This document shows positions 41,025 to 49,739 of a DNA stretch of 64,000 nt, one piece after another. The translations under genes and the position numbers were made by a program. The stretch comes from NAT127 sp034717695 (GTDB taxonomy: Bacteria > Pseudomonadota > Gammaproteobacteria > Pseudomonadales > Porticoccaceae), in assembly GCA_034717695.1 (NCBI GenBank), contig JAYELS010000066.1, forward strand, positions 1 to 64,000. Direction: 5' to 3'. Numbering within the stretch: position 1 is the first letter of the stretch; every line of letters starts with the position of its first letter. The notes beneath the pieces were generated by a model, which saw only the letters and a list, made by a program, of their open reading frames with translations, did not search any database and was not told where the DNA came from.

Positions 41025-42222
41025 CCAGCTGCGCTTCAACTGGCAGGTTTTCAGCGGCAATGTGCTGCGCACCTTTCTGCTGTTGCTGGCGGTGGCCATC
41101 GGCGTTGCGGCGGTGGTGATGCTCACCAGTGTGGGGGAGGGGGCGCGGCGCTATATCGACCAGGAGTTTTCCAGCCTCGGCAATCGCCTTATCGTGGTTT
41201 TCCCCGGGCGCAACGAGACCACCGGCGGCGCGCCGCCGCTGTTTGGCAACTCCCCCCGGGACCTCACCCTCGCCGATGCCGAGGCCCTGGCGCGGATACC
41301 CTCGATAAGGGATTTCGCCCCCATCATCGCCGGTACCACGACGCTTTCCCGCGGTGCCCGGGCCCGGGAGGTGCTCACCATGGGCACCACCCGGGGGTTT
41401 TTCGCGGTGCGCCAGCTGGGGGTCAGCCAGGGCAGCATCTTCCCTGAGCGGGCCGGCGAGGAGGCCCTTGCCATCTGCGTGCTGGGGGCGAAGCTCAAGG
41501 GCGAGCTGTTCGGCAACGACCGCGCCGTGGGGGAGTGGGTGCGCATCGGCGACCGCCGCATGCGGGTGGTGGGGGTGCTCGCCGACAGCGGCGAATCCTT
41601 CGGCATGGACATGGGGGACCTGGCGCTGATCCCGGTCAAAACCGCCGAACAGCTGTTCAATTCCCCGGGGCTGTTCCGGGTGATTCTCGAACTCCGCGAG
41701 GGGGCCGACGAGGAACTGGCCAAGGAACGCATCTACCGGGTGATCCGCGAGCGCCACGAGGGGGAGGACGACGTCACCATCGTCACCCAGGATTCCATGC
41801 TCAAGTCATTCAACAATATCCTCACCGCCCTGACCCTCGCCATCGGCGCCATCGGTGCCATCAGCCTGCTGGTGGCGGGTATCCTCATCATGAACATCAG
41901 CCTGATTTCCGTCAGCCAGCGGCGCGCCGAGATCGGCCTGATGAAGGCCATCGGCGCCAGCCGTATCCAGGTGCGCCAGCTGTTTCTCGGCGAATCCCTG
42001 TTGTTGGTGTGCCTGGGGATCGTGCTCGGGGTGATCTTTGCCTACGGGGTGGTGTTCGTCTTTCGCGGCCTGTTCCCGGGATTTCCCCTGATGCCCCCCT
42101 GGTGGGCGGTGCCGGCGGCGGCGGTGACGGCCCTGGCCGCGGGGCTGGTGTTCTCCTGGCTGCCCGCCAAGCGCGCCGCCGCCCTCGACCCGGTGCAGGC
42201 CATGCGGGGTGTGGTGCGATGA
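41011..42222 (+). CDS. ABC exporter permease (MacB-type), first
   Basis: FtsX/MacB-type permease of 403 aa from GTG 41011, overlapping the ATPase gene. One N-terminal transmembrane helix (about residues 17-40) is followed by a large periplasmic domain (about residues 50-260). Three C-terminal helices come next, including 'AEIGLMKAIGASRIQVRQLFL', the cytoplasmic coupling region. The C-terminus 'AAALDPVQAMRG' is typical. It likely pairs with the second permease as a heterodimer. Confidence 0.92.
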   Translation: MRLADQLRFNWQVFSGNVLRTFLLLLAVAIGVAAVVMLTSVGEGARRYIDQEFSSLGNRLIVVFPGRNETTGGAPPLFGNSPRDLTLADAEALARIPSIRDFAPIIAGTTTLSRGARAREVLTMGTTRGFFAVRQLGVSQGSIFPERAGEEALAICVLGAKLKGELFGNDRAVGEWVRIGDRRMRVVGVLADSGESFGMDMGDLALIPVKTAEQLFNSPGLFRVILELREGADEELAKERIYRVIRERHEGEDDVTIVTQDSMLKSFNNILTALTLAIGAIGAISLLVAGILIMNISLISVSQRRAEIGLMKAIGASRIQVRQLFLGESLLLVCLGIVLGVIFAYGVVFVFRGLFPGFPLMPPWWAVPAAAVTALAAGLVFSWLPAKRAAALDPVQAMRGVVR

Positions 42223-42232
42223 GGGGCATTTC

Positions 42233-43429
42233 GTGAAGGCGGTGGACGGGGTGCACTGGGTGGTGCGGGCCCTCTGGGAGCAGCGGGTGCGCTCGCTGCT
42301 CACCATCGTCGGCTTTGCCATCGGCGTCGCCGCCATGGTGTTGCTCAGCTCCCTGGGGGAGGGGTTGCGGCTCTTCGTGCTCAAGGAATTCACCCAGTTC
42401 GGCAGCCATATCGTCGCCGTGACCCCGGGCAAGACGGAGACCTTCGGCATGGGCGGGATTCTCAACACCACCAGGCCCCTGACCCTGGCGGACGCCCAGA
42501 GCCTCGCCCAGCTGCCCGGGGTCGAGGAGGTGGTGCCCATGGTGATGGGCAACGCCCAGGTGAAGGGCGGCGGGCGCAGCCGTTACAGCAACATCGCCGG
42601 CGTCGGCCCCCGGGCGGACAAGGCCTGGGGTATCCGGGTGGCGAGCGGCGTGTTCCTGCCGGTGGAGGATTTCAGCCGCGCCCGGGCCTTTGCGGTACTG
42701 GGCAGCGAGCTCAAGGAAGAGCTGTTCGGCGACGCCAATCCCCTCGGGGAATTCGTCCATATCGGCGGCATGCGCTTTCGGGTGGTGGGGGTGATGGAGC
42801 CCAAGGGGGACTTTCTCGGCACCGACCTCGACGACATCATCTACATCCCGGCGGTGAAGGCCCTGCAGATGTTCAACCGCGAAAGCCTCATGGAAATCGA
42901 CCTGTTCTACAGCCCCTCGGCGACTTCCGAGGCCATCGCCGCCCAGGTGAAGGAGCTGCTCATCCGCCGTCACGGCTTCGAGGATTTCACCATCGTCACC
43001 CAGGACCAGATGCTGGAGACCATGGACAATATCCTGCGCATCCTCAAGTTCGCCGGGGCTGGCCTCGGCGCCATTTCCCTGCTGGTGGGGGCGGTGGGCA
43101 TCACCACCATCCTGATGATCACCGTCACCGAGCGGGTCAGCGAGGTGGGCCTCCTGCGGGCCCTGGGGGGGACCCGCAACCAGGTGCGCAACCTGTTTCT
43201 CGGGGAGGCGATTTTCCTCGGCCTCGCCGGCGGGCTGTCGGGGATTGCCGCCATTGTGGTATTTCTCATCATCGCCGCGCTGTTCGTGCCGGCCCTGCCC
43301 ATCGCCATCGAACCCGGCATCGTCGCCGGGGCCTTGATCCTGTCGATGGTGATCGGCCTCGCCGCCGGCCTGCGCCCGGCCATGAACGCCACCCGCATGA
43401 GCCCCATCGACGCCCTCAGGGCCGAGTAA
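42233..43429 (+). CDS. ABC exporter permease (MacB-type), second
   Basis: Second FtsX/MacB-type permease, 398 aa from GTG 42233, which has a GAGGGG Shine-Dalgarno sequence; GTG 42209 is an alternative. Same layout as its neighbour: N-terminal helix, periplasmic domain, three C-terminal helices, 'VSEVGLLRALGGTRNQVRNLFL' coupling region and 'MNATRMSPIDALRAE' end. Both permeases are clearly homologous but diverged. The 117-bp repeat array starts about 20 bp after its stop. Confidence 0.92.
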   Translation: MKAVDGVHWVVRALWEQRVRSLLTIVGFAIGVAAMVLLSSLGEGLRLFVLKEFTQFGSHIVAVTPGKTETFGMGGILNTTRPLTLADAQSLAQLPGVEEVVPMVMGNAQVKGGGRSRYSNIAGVGPRADKAWGIRVASGVFLPVEDFSRARAFAVLGSELKEELFGDANPLGEFVHIGGMRFRVVGVMEPKGDFLGTDLDDIIYIPAVKALQMFNRESLMEIDLFYSPSATSEAIAAQVKELLIRRHGFEDFTIVTQDQMLETMDNILRILKFAGAGLGAISLLVGAVGITTILMITVTERVSEVGLLRALGGTRNQVRNLFLGEAIFLGLAGGLSGIAAIVVFLIIAALFVPALPIAIEPGIVAGALILSMVIGLAAGLRPAMNATRMSPIDALRAE

Positions 43430-43444
43430 TCCAGGGGCGCGGCC

Positions 43445-44071
43445 CTGTTGGCTGGGTTGCGGCCGATGACGCTTCGCTCTTCGGCCCTACGGGATCGGTG
43501 TAGGGCGGAATAGGCGCAGCCGTCATCCGCCGAGGATGTCTCCCCGTGGCAGGTTGTGCGGCCGATGACGCTGCGCTCCATGTCCCCGGAGGGGGCTTCG
43601 GCCCTACGGGATCGGTGTAGGGCGGAATAGGCGAAGCCGTCATCCGCCGAGGATGTCGCCCCGTGGCAGGTTGCGCGGCCGATGATGCTGCGCTCCATGT
43701 CCCCGGAGAGGGCTTCGGCCCTACGGGATCGGTGTAGGGCGGAATAGGCGAAGCCGTCATCCGCCGAGGATGTCTCCCCGTGGCAGGGTGCGCGGCCGAT
43801 GACGCTGCGCTCCATCTCCCCGGAGAGGGCTTCGGCCCTACGGGATCGGTGTAGGGCGGAATAGGCGCAGCCGTCATCCGCCGAGGATGTCGCCCCGTGG
43901 CAGGTTGCGCGGCCGATCACGCTGCGCTCCATGTTACCGGAGAGGGCTTCGGCCCTACGGGATCGGTGTAGGGCGGAATAGGCGAAGCCGTCATCCGCCG
44001 AGGATGTCGCCCCGTGGCAGGTTGCGCGGCCGATGATGCTGCGCTCCATGTCCCCGGAGAGGGCTTCGGCC
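43445..44071. repeat. Tandem array of five 117-bp repeats
   Basis: The marker CCCTACGGGATCGGTG recurs at 43485, 43602, 43719, 43836 and 43953, and in shortened form at 44070, an exact 117-bp period. A partial copy precedes the first. Units differ at only a few bases. Each contains an imperfect hairpin GGCGGAATAGGCG...TCATCCGCC (first at 43504-43531). Because 117 is divisible by three, frames stay open through the array and encode a meaningless 39-residue repeat. It lies between the convergent 3' ends of the second permease and the DMT transporter and supplies the transporter's stop codon. Confidence 0.92.
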
Positions 44072-44956
44072 CTACGGGCGGCGCCACAGAATGTTCACCA
44101 GGGCCCCGCACAGAATCAGCGCCCCGCCGGCGAGGGTCCAGGGGCCCGGCACCTCGCCGAAGATCACCGTGCCGATCACCGCGGCGAAAATCACCTGGGA
44201 GTAGGAAAAACTGCTGGCGCGGGCGGCGGTGTCCTCCCGCATGGCGAGGGTCAGGGTCACCTGCCCGAGGTGAGTGAAAACCCCCACCAGCAACAGGCTG
44301 AGCCAGGCCCAGCCGCTGGGCATGACGAAGTCGTCCCCCAGCAGCACCAGGGCGGCGGGCAGGGTCACCAACGGGAAATAGAACACGATGACGGACGGGT
44401 CCTCCACCGCGCTCAGGCGCCGCACGATGGTATAGGCGAGCCCGCTGCCGAAGGCCCCGGCGATGGCGATGCCCACGGCGAGGCTGTCGTAGTTCGCCGC
44501 CGCGCCGCCAAACAGGACAGCGGGGCGCACCATGATCACCAGGCCCGCGAAGCTCAGGGCGATACAGGCCAGGGTGGCGGCGCTGGGGCGCTCCTTGAGC
44601 CACAGCAGGGCGATCAGGGCGGTGAACATGGGGTGCAGATACTGGAGCACAGACGCTTCGGCAATGGGCAGGTGCACCAGGGCGTAGTACACCCCGGTCA
44701 GGGAGACGAAGCCCACCAACCCCCGGGAAAACAGCAACAGCCGGTGGGTGCCGAACAGCGGGATATTGCGGCGCCGCACGTCCCCGTAACTCAGCACCAG
44801 GGAGACGACGGCGCGGGCGGCGATGATCTCCAGCACCGGTATGCCGTGCCCGCCGGCGAACTTGACGCACATACCCATCAGCGCGAAGGCCAGGGCGCTG
44901 CCCAGCATGTAGCGGGCGCCGAGGGGGATGGCGCTGATCAGGGCGGGAGCGGGCAT
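44072..44956 (-). CDS. DMT-superfamily transporter (EamA domains)
   Basis: Inner-membrane protein of 294 aa with about ten hydrophobic segments in two EamA halves, the layout of small-molecule exporters such as RhtA and YdcZ relatives. 'SVLQYLHPMFTALIALLWLKERPS' and, in the second half, 'IFAAVIGTVIFGEVPGPWTLAGGALI' are the characteristic helix-4/5 pairs. The final proline and the stop codon lie in the first bases of the 117-bp repeat array, suggesting that the array has reached or replaced the original end. Confidence 0.9.
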   Translation of the reverse strand: MPAPALISAIPLGARYMLGSALAFALMGMCVKFAGGHGIPVLEIIAARAVVSLVLSYGDVRRRNIPLFGTHRLLLFSRGLVGFVSLTGVYYALVHLPIAEASVLQYLHPMFTALIALLWLKERPSAATLACIALSFAGLVIMVRPAVLFGGAAANYDSLAVGIAIAGAFGSGLAYTIVRRLSAVEDPSVIVFYFPLVTLPAALVLLGDDFVMPSGWAWLSLLLVGVFTHLGQVTLTLAMREDTAARASSFSYSQVIFAAVIGTVIFGEVPGPWTLAGGALILCGALVNILWRRP

Positions 44957-45068
44957 GGGTTGGCGGATCCCTTGGGTGGGCGGCGATTATAGCCCCTTGC
45001 CGGGGGCTTCCCGGGGCGGCAGGATAAGGGCACCCCTTTTCATCGCCCGGACAACGGGAGGCCCGAGC

Positions 45069-45275
45069 ATGGCGACGTGGCTCATTGCCGTCGGCGCGGC
45101 GCTGGTGATCGCCGGCGCGCTGCTGGAGCTGTTTCCGACCCAGTTCGGCTGGTTTGGCCGGCCCCCCGGTGACATCCGCATCGAGAGCGAACGGGGCAGG
45201 CTTTTCGTCCCCATCACCGCCATGCTGATCGTCAGCCTGGCGCTCGGTATGCTGTTATCCCTGTGGAGGCGTTGA
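45069..45275 (+). CDS. DUF2905 small membrane protein
   Basis: A 68-residue protein with two hydrophobic helices (about 4-22 and 48-65) around a short loop containing 'GRPPGDIRIESERGRLFVP', split here as GRPPGDIRIE and RLFVP. This is the hallmark of the DUF2905 family of unknown function. The next gene starts 5 bp downstream, suggesting co-translation. Confidence 0.88.
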   Translation: MATWLIAVGAALVIAGALLELFPTQFGWFGRPPGDIRIESERGRLFVPITAMLIVSLALGMLLSLWRR

Positions 45276-45280
45276 ATGCC

Positions 45281-45832
45281 ATGACCGAATCCAGCGATTA
45301 CCGCGAGATCCTCCACTTCTGGTTCGAGGAGACCAGCCCCGCCCAGTGGTGGAAGAAGGACGCCGCCTTCGACGGGCTGATCGCCGCGCGCTTCGGTGCC
45401 CTGCACCGCCGTGCCTGCCAATGCGAGCTGCACCGCTGGCGGGCGATCCCCGAGGGCCGGCTGGCGGAGATCATCGTCCTCGATCAGTTCTCCCGCAATA
45501 TCCACCGGGATACCCCCGGCGCCTTTGCCGCCGATCCCCAGGCCCTCGCCCTTGCCCAGGAAGCGGTGGCGGCGGGGGCCGACCGGGCCCTGACGCCCGG
45601 GCAGCGGGTGTTTCTCTACATGCCGTACATGCACAGCGAGTCCCTCGCCATTCACGACATCGCCGTCGAGTTGTTCCGCGCCAACGGCATCCCGGACAAC
45701 CTCGATTTCGAGATTCGCCACCGGGACATCATCGCCCGCTTTGGCCGCTACCCCCACCGCAACGCCATCCTCGGGCGGCAATCCACGGCGGAGGAAATCG
45801 CGTTCCTGGGCCAGCCTGGCTCCAGCTTCTAG
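45281..45832 (+). CDS. DUF924 family protein
   Basis: A 183-aa soluble protein with the DUF924 pattern: 'ILHFWFEETSPAQWWKKDAAFD', 'VLDQFSRNIHRDTPGAFAAD', 'FLYMPYMHSES' and 'HRDIIARFGRYPHRNAILGR'. The family has no settled function; structures of relatives are helical, TPR-like. ATG 45281 is chosen over the upstream in-frame GTG because it starts the conserved domain. A group of inverted 117-bp-type repeats begins about 20 bp after its stop. Confidence 0.9.
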   Translation: MTESSDYREILHFWFEETSPAQWWKKDAAFDGLIAARFGALHRRACQCELHRWRAIPEGRLAEIIVLDQFSRNIHRDTPGAFAADPQALALAQEAVAAGADRALTPGQRVFLYMPYMHSESLAIHDIAVELFRANGIPDNLDFEIRHRDIIARFGRYPHRNAILGRQSTAEEIAFLGQPGSSF

Positions 45833-45852
45833 GTAGTCTCCACCGGAAGCCC

Positions 45853-46146
45853 GACACCGATCCCGTAGGGCCGAAGCCCCCTCCGGGGACATGGAGCGCA
45901 GCGTTATCGGCCGCACAACCTGCCAAGGCGACGCACCCACGGCGGATGACGGCTGCGCCTATTCCGCCCTACACCGATCCCGTAGGGCCGAAAAGCGTAG
46001 CGTCATCGGCCAAGCAACAGCCCAAGGCGAGACATCCACGGCGGATGACGGCTTCGCCTTCGTGTCCCCCGGAGGGGGATTCCGCCCTACACCGATCCCG
46101 TAGGGCCGAAGCCCCCTCCGGGGACATCGAGCGCAGTGTCATCGGC
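45853..46146. repeat. Inverted-orientation group of the 117-bp repeat
   Basis: About two and a half copies of the array unit lie in the opposite orientation, with the marker complement (CACCGATCCCGTAGGGCCGAA) starting near 45855, 45971 and 46090. They are more degenerate than the main array. They fill the gap between the convergent DUF924 and methyltransferase genes, and the last copy forms the 3' end of the methyltransferase frame. Confidence 0.85.
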
Positions 46147-46908
46147 CGGGAACCCACAGGGCTTGGTGGCCACGACGATGGCGTTGAAGCTCTCTCCCGC
46201 CCAGGGGGCCATCACCCGGTAATCGTGCTCCAGCAGGGTGGCGAGGAAGCCGGTATCCGCCAGCATGGCCAGCAGGTGTGGAAAGGTGATGGCGGTCATG
46301 GTGTGGTGGTCGCGCCAGTACCGTGCCCCCTCGGGGGATTCCTGGCTGATCGCCAGGTTCAGGTCGAGCACGTCCCCTTCCCCCCGGTAGTGCCAGCGGG
46401 ACTGAAAGCGCAATTCCCCCGCCGTGGTCGCGACCCGGGTGATCACCCCGCTGTCGTTGCGGATGCCGCGGCAATCCACGGCGTTGAAAATCAGCACTCC
46501 GCCGGGCTTCAGGGCGCGATGGGCGCGTCGCAGGGTTTCCGCCAGGGCGGCGGTGGGGTGGCTGTAGTGGATCGAATAGAGAAAGCAGCTGATCAGGTCG
46601 AAGGCGGCCACCTGCTCGAACGCCGCGAGGTCGCACAACAGGAGCGTTGCCGAGGGGCAGCGGGCCGCCGCCAGGGCCAGCATCTCGGCGCTGTTGTCGA
46701 GGCCATGGGGGGCAAAGCCGCGGGCCGCCATGTCCCGCAGATGCTGGCCGGTACCGCAGGCGAGGTCGAGGTAATCCCTGCCCCCGGAGCTGGCAAAGCA
46801 GGCAAAGGCCCGCGCCGCGAAATCGCACTGCTCGGCGTAGTCCACCTCGGCGCAGAATTGGTCGTAGAAGGCGGATAGATCGGCGTAGAGATTTCCGGCG
46901 ATGTGCAT
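46087..46908 (-). CDS. Class I SAM-dependent methyltransferase
   Basis: A 273-aa methyltransferase from ATG at 46908. Motif I is LDLACGTGQHL, followed by GLDNSAEML (acidic/polar loop), 'LLLCDLAAFEQ' and 'FDLISCFLYSIHYS' (post-motifs), then 'LKPGGVLIFNAVD'. Substrate unknown. The last ~20 residues, from about 'ADDTALDVPGGGFGPTGSV', are translated from a repeat unit, so the original C-terminus probably ended near 'VVATKPCG'. The upstream extension to 47031 is likewise repeat-derived and is excluded. Confidence 0.85.
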   Translation of the reverse strand: MHIAGNLYADLSAFYDQFCAEVDYAEQCDFAARAFACFASSGGRDYLDLACGTGQHLRDMAARGFAPHGLDNSAEMLALAAARCPSATLLLCDLAAFEQVAAFDLISCFLYSIHYSHPTAALAETLRRAHRALKPGGVLIFNAVDCRGIRNDSGVITRVATTAGELRFQSRWHYRGEGDVLDLNLAISQESPEGARYWRDHHTMTAITFPHLLAMLADTGFLATLLEHDYRVMAPWAGESFNAIVVATKPCGFPADDTALDVPGGGFGPTGSV

Positions 46909-46994
46909 GGCGGGCCTTGGGGCGGAACAACCCGCCGGGGATGGTGGGGGCGCATTCTGACCGCGGCGAGGGTCGTGGGCAAGCGGAGCGGGCC

Positions 46995-47190
46995 CCATGG
47001 CGGCTGTGCGGCCGATGACGCTGCGCTCCATGTCCCCGGAGGGGGCTTCGGCCCTACGGGCGTAGGAGGCGCAGCCGTCATCCGCCGTGAATCCCGCGCC
47101 GTGACAGGTTGTGTGGCCGATGACGCTGCGCTTTTCGGCCCTACGGGTGTAGGGCGGAGGAGGCGCAGCGTTATCCCCCGTGGGGGCTCG
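46995..47190. repeat. Third group of 117-bp-type repeats
   Basis: Nearly two shortened copies of the repeat in the same orientation as the main array: 'GCGGCCGATGACGCTGCGCT' at about 47006, and a variant beginning near 47113 that ends with GGCGGAGGAGGCGCAGCG. They lie between the rnt 3' end and the methyltransferase 5' end, so this copy is not at a convergent junction. Confidence 0.8.
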
Positions 47191-47193
47191 CGC

Positions 47194-47838
47194 TCAGCGC
47201 CAGCCGCCCAGGTCCTTCCAGCGGTTGACGATCTGGCAGAACAGCTCGGCGGTTTTCTCGGCGTCGTAGGCGGCGCTGTGGGCTTCGCGGTTGCTGAAGG
47301 GGATCCCGGCGGCGGCGCAGGCCCGGGCCAGTACCGTCTGGCCGAAGGCGAGGCCGGCGAGGGTGGCGGTGTCGAAGCAGGAGAAGGGGTGGAAGGGGTT
47401 GCGCTTGATGCCGGCCCGCTCGCTGGCGGCGTTGACGAAGCCGAGGTCGAAGTGGGCGTTGTGGGCGACGATCACCGCGCGGGTGCAGTCGTTTTCCCGC
47501 ACGCATTCCCGCACCTTGTGGAAGATATGGTTGAGGGCTTCCTTCTCCGGCAGGGCCTGGCGGTTGGGGTCGGCGGGGTTGATGCCGGTGAAGTCGAGGG
47601 CGGCCTGCTCGATGGCCAGGTCGGGGTGGGGGATCACTGCGGCGGCGATGGTTTCGCGGCGCACCAGTTGACCGTCCTCGGTCATGTCGAGGGTCACGGC
47701 GGCGATCTCCAGCAGGGCGTGTTCCCGGGCGTTGAAGCCGCCGGTCTCCACATCCACCACCACCGGCAAAAAGCCGCGAAAGCGGTTGCCGAGGGTGGTG
47801 AGGGTGTCGAGCCCTTCGCCAAAACTCAACTCGCTCAT
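47194..47838 (-). CDS. rnt: Ribonuclease T
   Basis: DEDDh exonuclease of 214 aa that trims the 3' ends of tRNAs and other stable RNAs. ExoI motif VVVDVETGGFN, 'FTGINPADPNRQALPEKEAL' (in parts), 'VAHNAHFDLGFVNAA' and the C-terminal 'HSAAYDAEKTAELF' carry the catalytic acids and histidine. Its start overlaps the pyrC stop by 4 bp. The pyrC-rnt pairing is usual in Pseudomonas relatives. Confidence 0.95.
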   Translation of the reverse strand: MSELSFGEGLDTLTTLGNRFRGFLPVVVDVETGGFNAREHALLEIAAVTLDMTEDGQLVRRETIAAAVIPHPDLAIEQAALDFTGINPADPNRQALPEKEALNHIFHKVRECVRENDCTRAVIVAHNAHFDLGFVNAASERAGIKRNPFHPFSCFDTATLAGLAFGQTVLARACAAAGIPFSNREAHSAAYDAEKTAELFCQIVNRWKDLGGWR

Positions 47839-48869
47839 TCCACCACCCGCCAGTTGAGGGTCTCGCCCGCCATCAGCGGCACCATGGTATCGCCGCCGAG
47901 GGGAACGGTGTGGGGCAGGGTCCAGGGCTCCCGCGCCAGGGTGAGGGTGTCGCCGTTGCGGGGCAGGCCGTAGAAGTCGGGGCCGTGGAAGCTGGCAAAG
48001 GCCTCGAGGCGATCCAGGGCGCCGTGGCGATGGAAGAACTCGGTGTACAGTTCCACCGCGGCGTGGTGGCTGTAGCAGCCGGCACAGCCGCAGGCGGATT
48101 CCTTGCGGTGGCGGGCGTGGGGGGCGGAGTCGGTGCCGAGGAAGAAGCGCGGGCTGCCACTGAGGGCGGCGGCGATCAGCGCCTCCTGGTGGACGTTGCG
48201 CTTTAGGATCGGCAGGCAGTAGAAGTGGGGGCGGATGCCCCCCACCAGCATGTGGTTGCGGTTGAACAGCAGGTGCTGGGGGGTGATGGTGGCGGCCACG
48301 CCGTCCCGGGCGGCGGCCACGAACTGGGCCCCCTCCCGGGTGGTGATGTGCTCCAGCACCACCCTGAGGGCGGGGAAATCCTCGACGATACGGGTCAGGT
48401 AGCGGTCGATGAACACCGCCTCCCGGTCGAAGACATCCACGGCATCGTCGGTGACCTCGCCGTGGAGCAGCAGCGGCAGGCCGACCTTTTCCAGGGTCTC
48501 GAGCACCGCGTCGATGCGGTTGAGGTCGGTGACCCCGGCGTCGGAATTGGTGGTGGCGCCGGCGGGGTAGACCTTGGCGGCGTAAACGATACCGCTGTCC
48601 CTCGCCCGCTCGATCTCCTCGGGGCGGGTGTTGTCGGTGAGGTAGAGCACCATCAGGGGTTGCCAGGGGTTGCCGGCGGGGCGGGCGGCGAGAATGCGCT
48701 CCCGGTAGGCGGCGGCCTCGGCGGTGGTGGTGACCGGAGGTGTCAGGTTGGGCATGACGATGCCGCGGGCGAAATGGCGGGCGGCGGCGGGCACGGTGGT
48801 GGCGAGGGCGTCGCCGTCCCGCAGGTGGAGGTGCCAGTCGTCGGGACGGGTGATGGTGAGGGTATCCAT
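47835..48869 (-). CDS. pyrC: Dihydroorotase
   Basis: Class II dihydroorotase of 344 aa, forming dihydroorotate in pyrimidine synthesis. The zinc-binding D-W-H-L-H-L-R motif lies at the N-terminus, 'YAAKVYPAGATTNS' carries the carboxylated lysine, and 'LLHGEVTD' and 'LEHITTREG' the remaining histidines. The start ATG at 48869 gives the standard MDTLTITRPDDWHLHLRDG opening. Cotranscribed with rnt. Confidence 0.96.
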   Translation of the reverse strand: MDTLTITRPDDWHLHLRDGDALATTVPAAARHFARGIVMPNLTPPVTTTAEAAAYRERILAARPAGNPWQPLMVLYLTDNTRPEEIERARDSGIVYAAKVYPAGATTNSDAGVTDLNRIDAVLETLEKVGLPLLLHGEVTDDAVDVFDREAVFIDRYLTRIVEDFPALRVVLEHITTREGAQFVAAARDGVAATITPQHLLFNRNHMLVGGIRPHFYCLPILKRNVHQEALIAAALSGSPRFFLGTDSAPHARHRKESACGCAGCYSHHAAVELYTEFFHRHGALDRLEAFASFHGPDFYGLPRNGDTLTLAREPWTLPHTVPLGGDTMVPLMAGETLNWRVVE

Positions 48870-48992
48870 GGCGTGTCGGGTGGTGGGTCAGGGCGTGCAG
48901 TGTACCGGTTCAGGGGGCGCGTTTCACGCCCGGAGCCCGCCCCCGGATCGCCGGCCCCGCTCTCGCCAGGGCGGCGGGCAAGACGGGGGCCC

Positions 48993-49739
48993 TCAATCCG
49001 TGCCGAGTTTTTCGGCGAGAAAGGCGGTGAAGCGCTGCCAGGATTTGCGGTCGGCGTCCTCCCGGTAGTTGTCGATGCCGAATACGGTGAAGGCGTGGGG
49101 CGCGCCGCCGTAGCTGATCATCTCGTGGGGCACGCCGGCCTTTTCCAGGGTTTCGGCGAGGGCGGCGAAGTCCGCCATGGGCACCGGCTCGTCGGCGCTG
49201 CCGTGGAGCACCAGAATCTCGCCCCGGGTGTCGCCGTAGTCCTGGCCCTCCGGGGTCGCGAGGGTGCCGTGGAAGCTGACGAAGCCCGCCAGATCGGCGC
49301 CGGAGCGGGCCAGTTCCAGGGCCGCGCCGCCGCCGAGGCAGTAGCCGGCGGCCACCGCCCGGGAGCGGTCCGCCCCGGCCTTTTGCGCCGCGTCGAGGGC
49401 CGCCAGCATCAGGCCCCGCATCCTGGCCCGGTCCGCCATCAGGGCGCCGGTGTGGCGCATCTTTTCATCGCTGGTGGTGGGCCGTACATCGGCGCCGAAC
49501 ATGTCCGCGGCGAGGGCGGCGTAGCCCAGTTCCGCCAGCATGTCGGCGCGGCGCTTCTCGTAGTCGGTGAGGCCATCCCAGTCGTGGAGCACCAGCACCA
49601 GGGGCGCGCCGGGGCCGGGGCTTGCGTAGTAGCCCTGGTAGTCGGCGCCGTCGTACTGGTAGCGCAGGGGTTCGCCCCCCGCGGCGAAGGGAGCGGCGAG
49701 GATGGCGGCGATGAGGGGGATGGCGCGGGCGTCGAACAT
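48993..49739 (-). CDS. Dienelactone hydrolase family protein
   Basis: Alpha/beta hydrolase of 248 aa with a probable signal peptide (about residues 1-20, ending near A-A-G-G). The triad is C134 in GYCLGGGAA (cysteine nucleophile, as in dienelactone hydrolases), D183 in HGSADEPVP and H215 in GAPHAFTVFG. Exported members of this family are common and of unknown substrate, so involvement in chloroaromatic degradation should not be assumed. Its upstream region is divergent with the RND adaptor gene. Confidence 0.88.
   Translation of the reverse strand: MFDARAIPLIAAILAAPFAAGGEPLRYQYDGADYQGYYASPGPGAPLVLVLHDWDGLTDYEKRRADMLAELGYAALAADMFGADVRPTTSDEKMRHTGALMADRARMRGLMLAALDAAQKAGADRSRAVAAGYCLGGGAALELARSGADLAGFVSFHGTLATPEGQDYGDTRGEILVLHGSADEPVPMADFAALAETLEKAGVPHEMISYGGAPHAFTVFGIDNYREDADRKSWQRFTAFLAEKLGTD

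Noticed and set aside
43416..44049. Frames encoding a 39-residue repeat protein across the 117-bp array
   Set aside because: The repeat length is divisible by three, so frames stay open by necessity. The product resembles nothing, appears equally in other frames, and overlaps the permease gene and the transporter stop.
43445..47190. CRISPR array
   Set aside because: The repeats are 117 bp, directly adjoining, without unique spacers, in both orientations, and no cas genes are present.
48993..49739. Dienelactone hydrolase as part of the aromatic degradation block at 1-5.6 kb
   Set aside because: It is more than 43 kb away, has host-like GC content and a signal peptide, and exported members of the family are common outside catabolic pathways.
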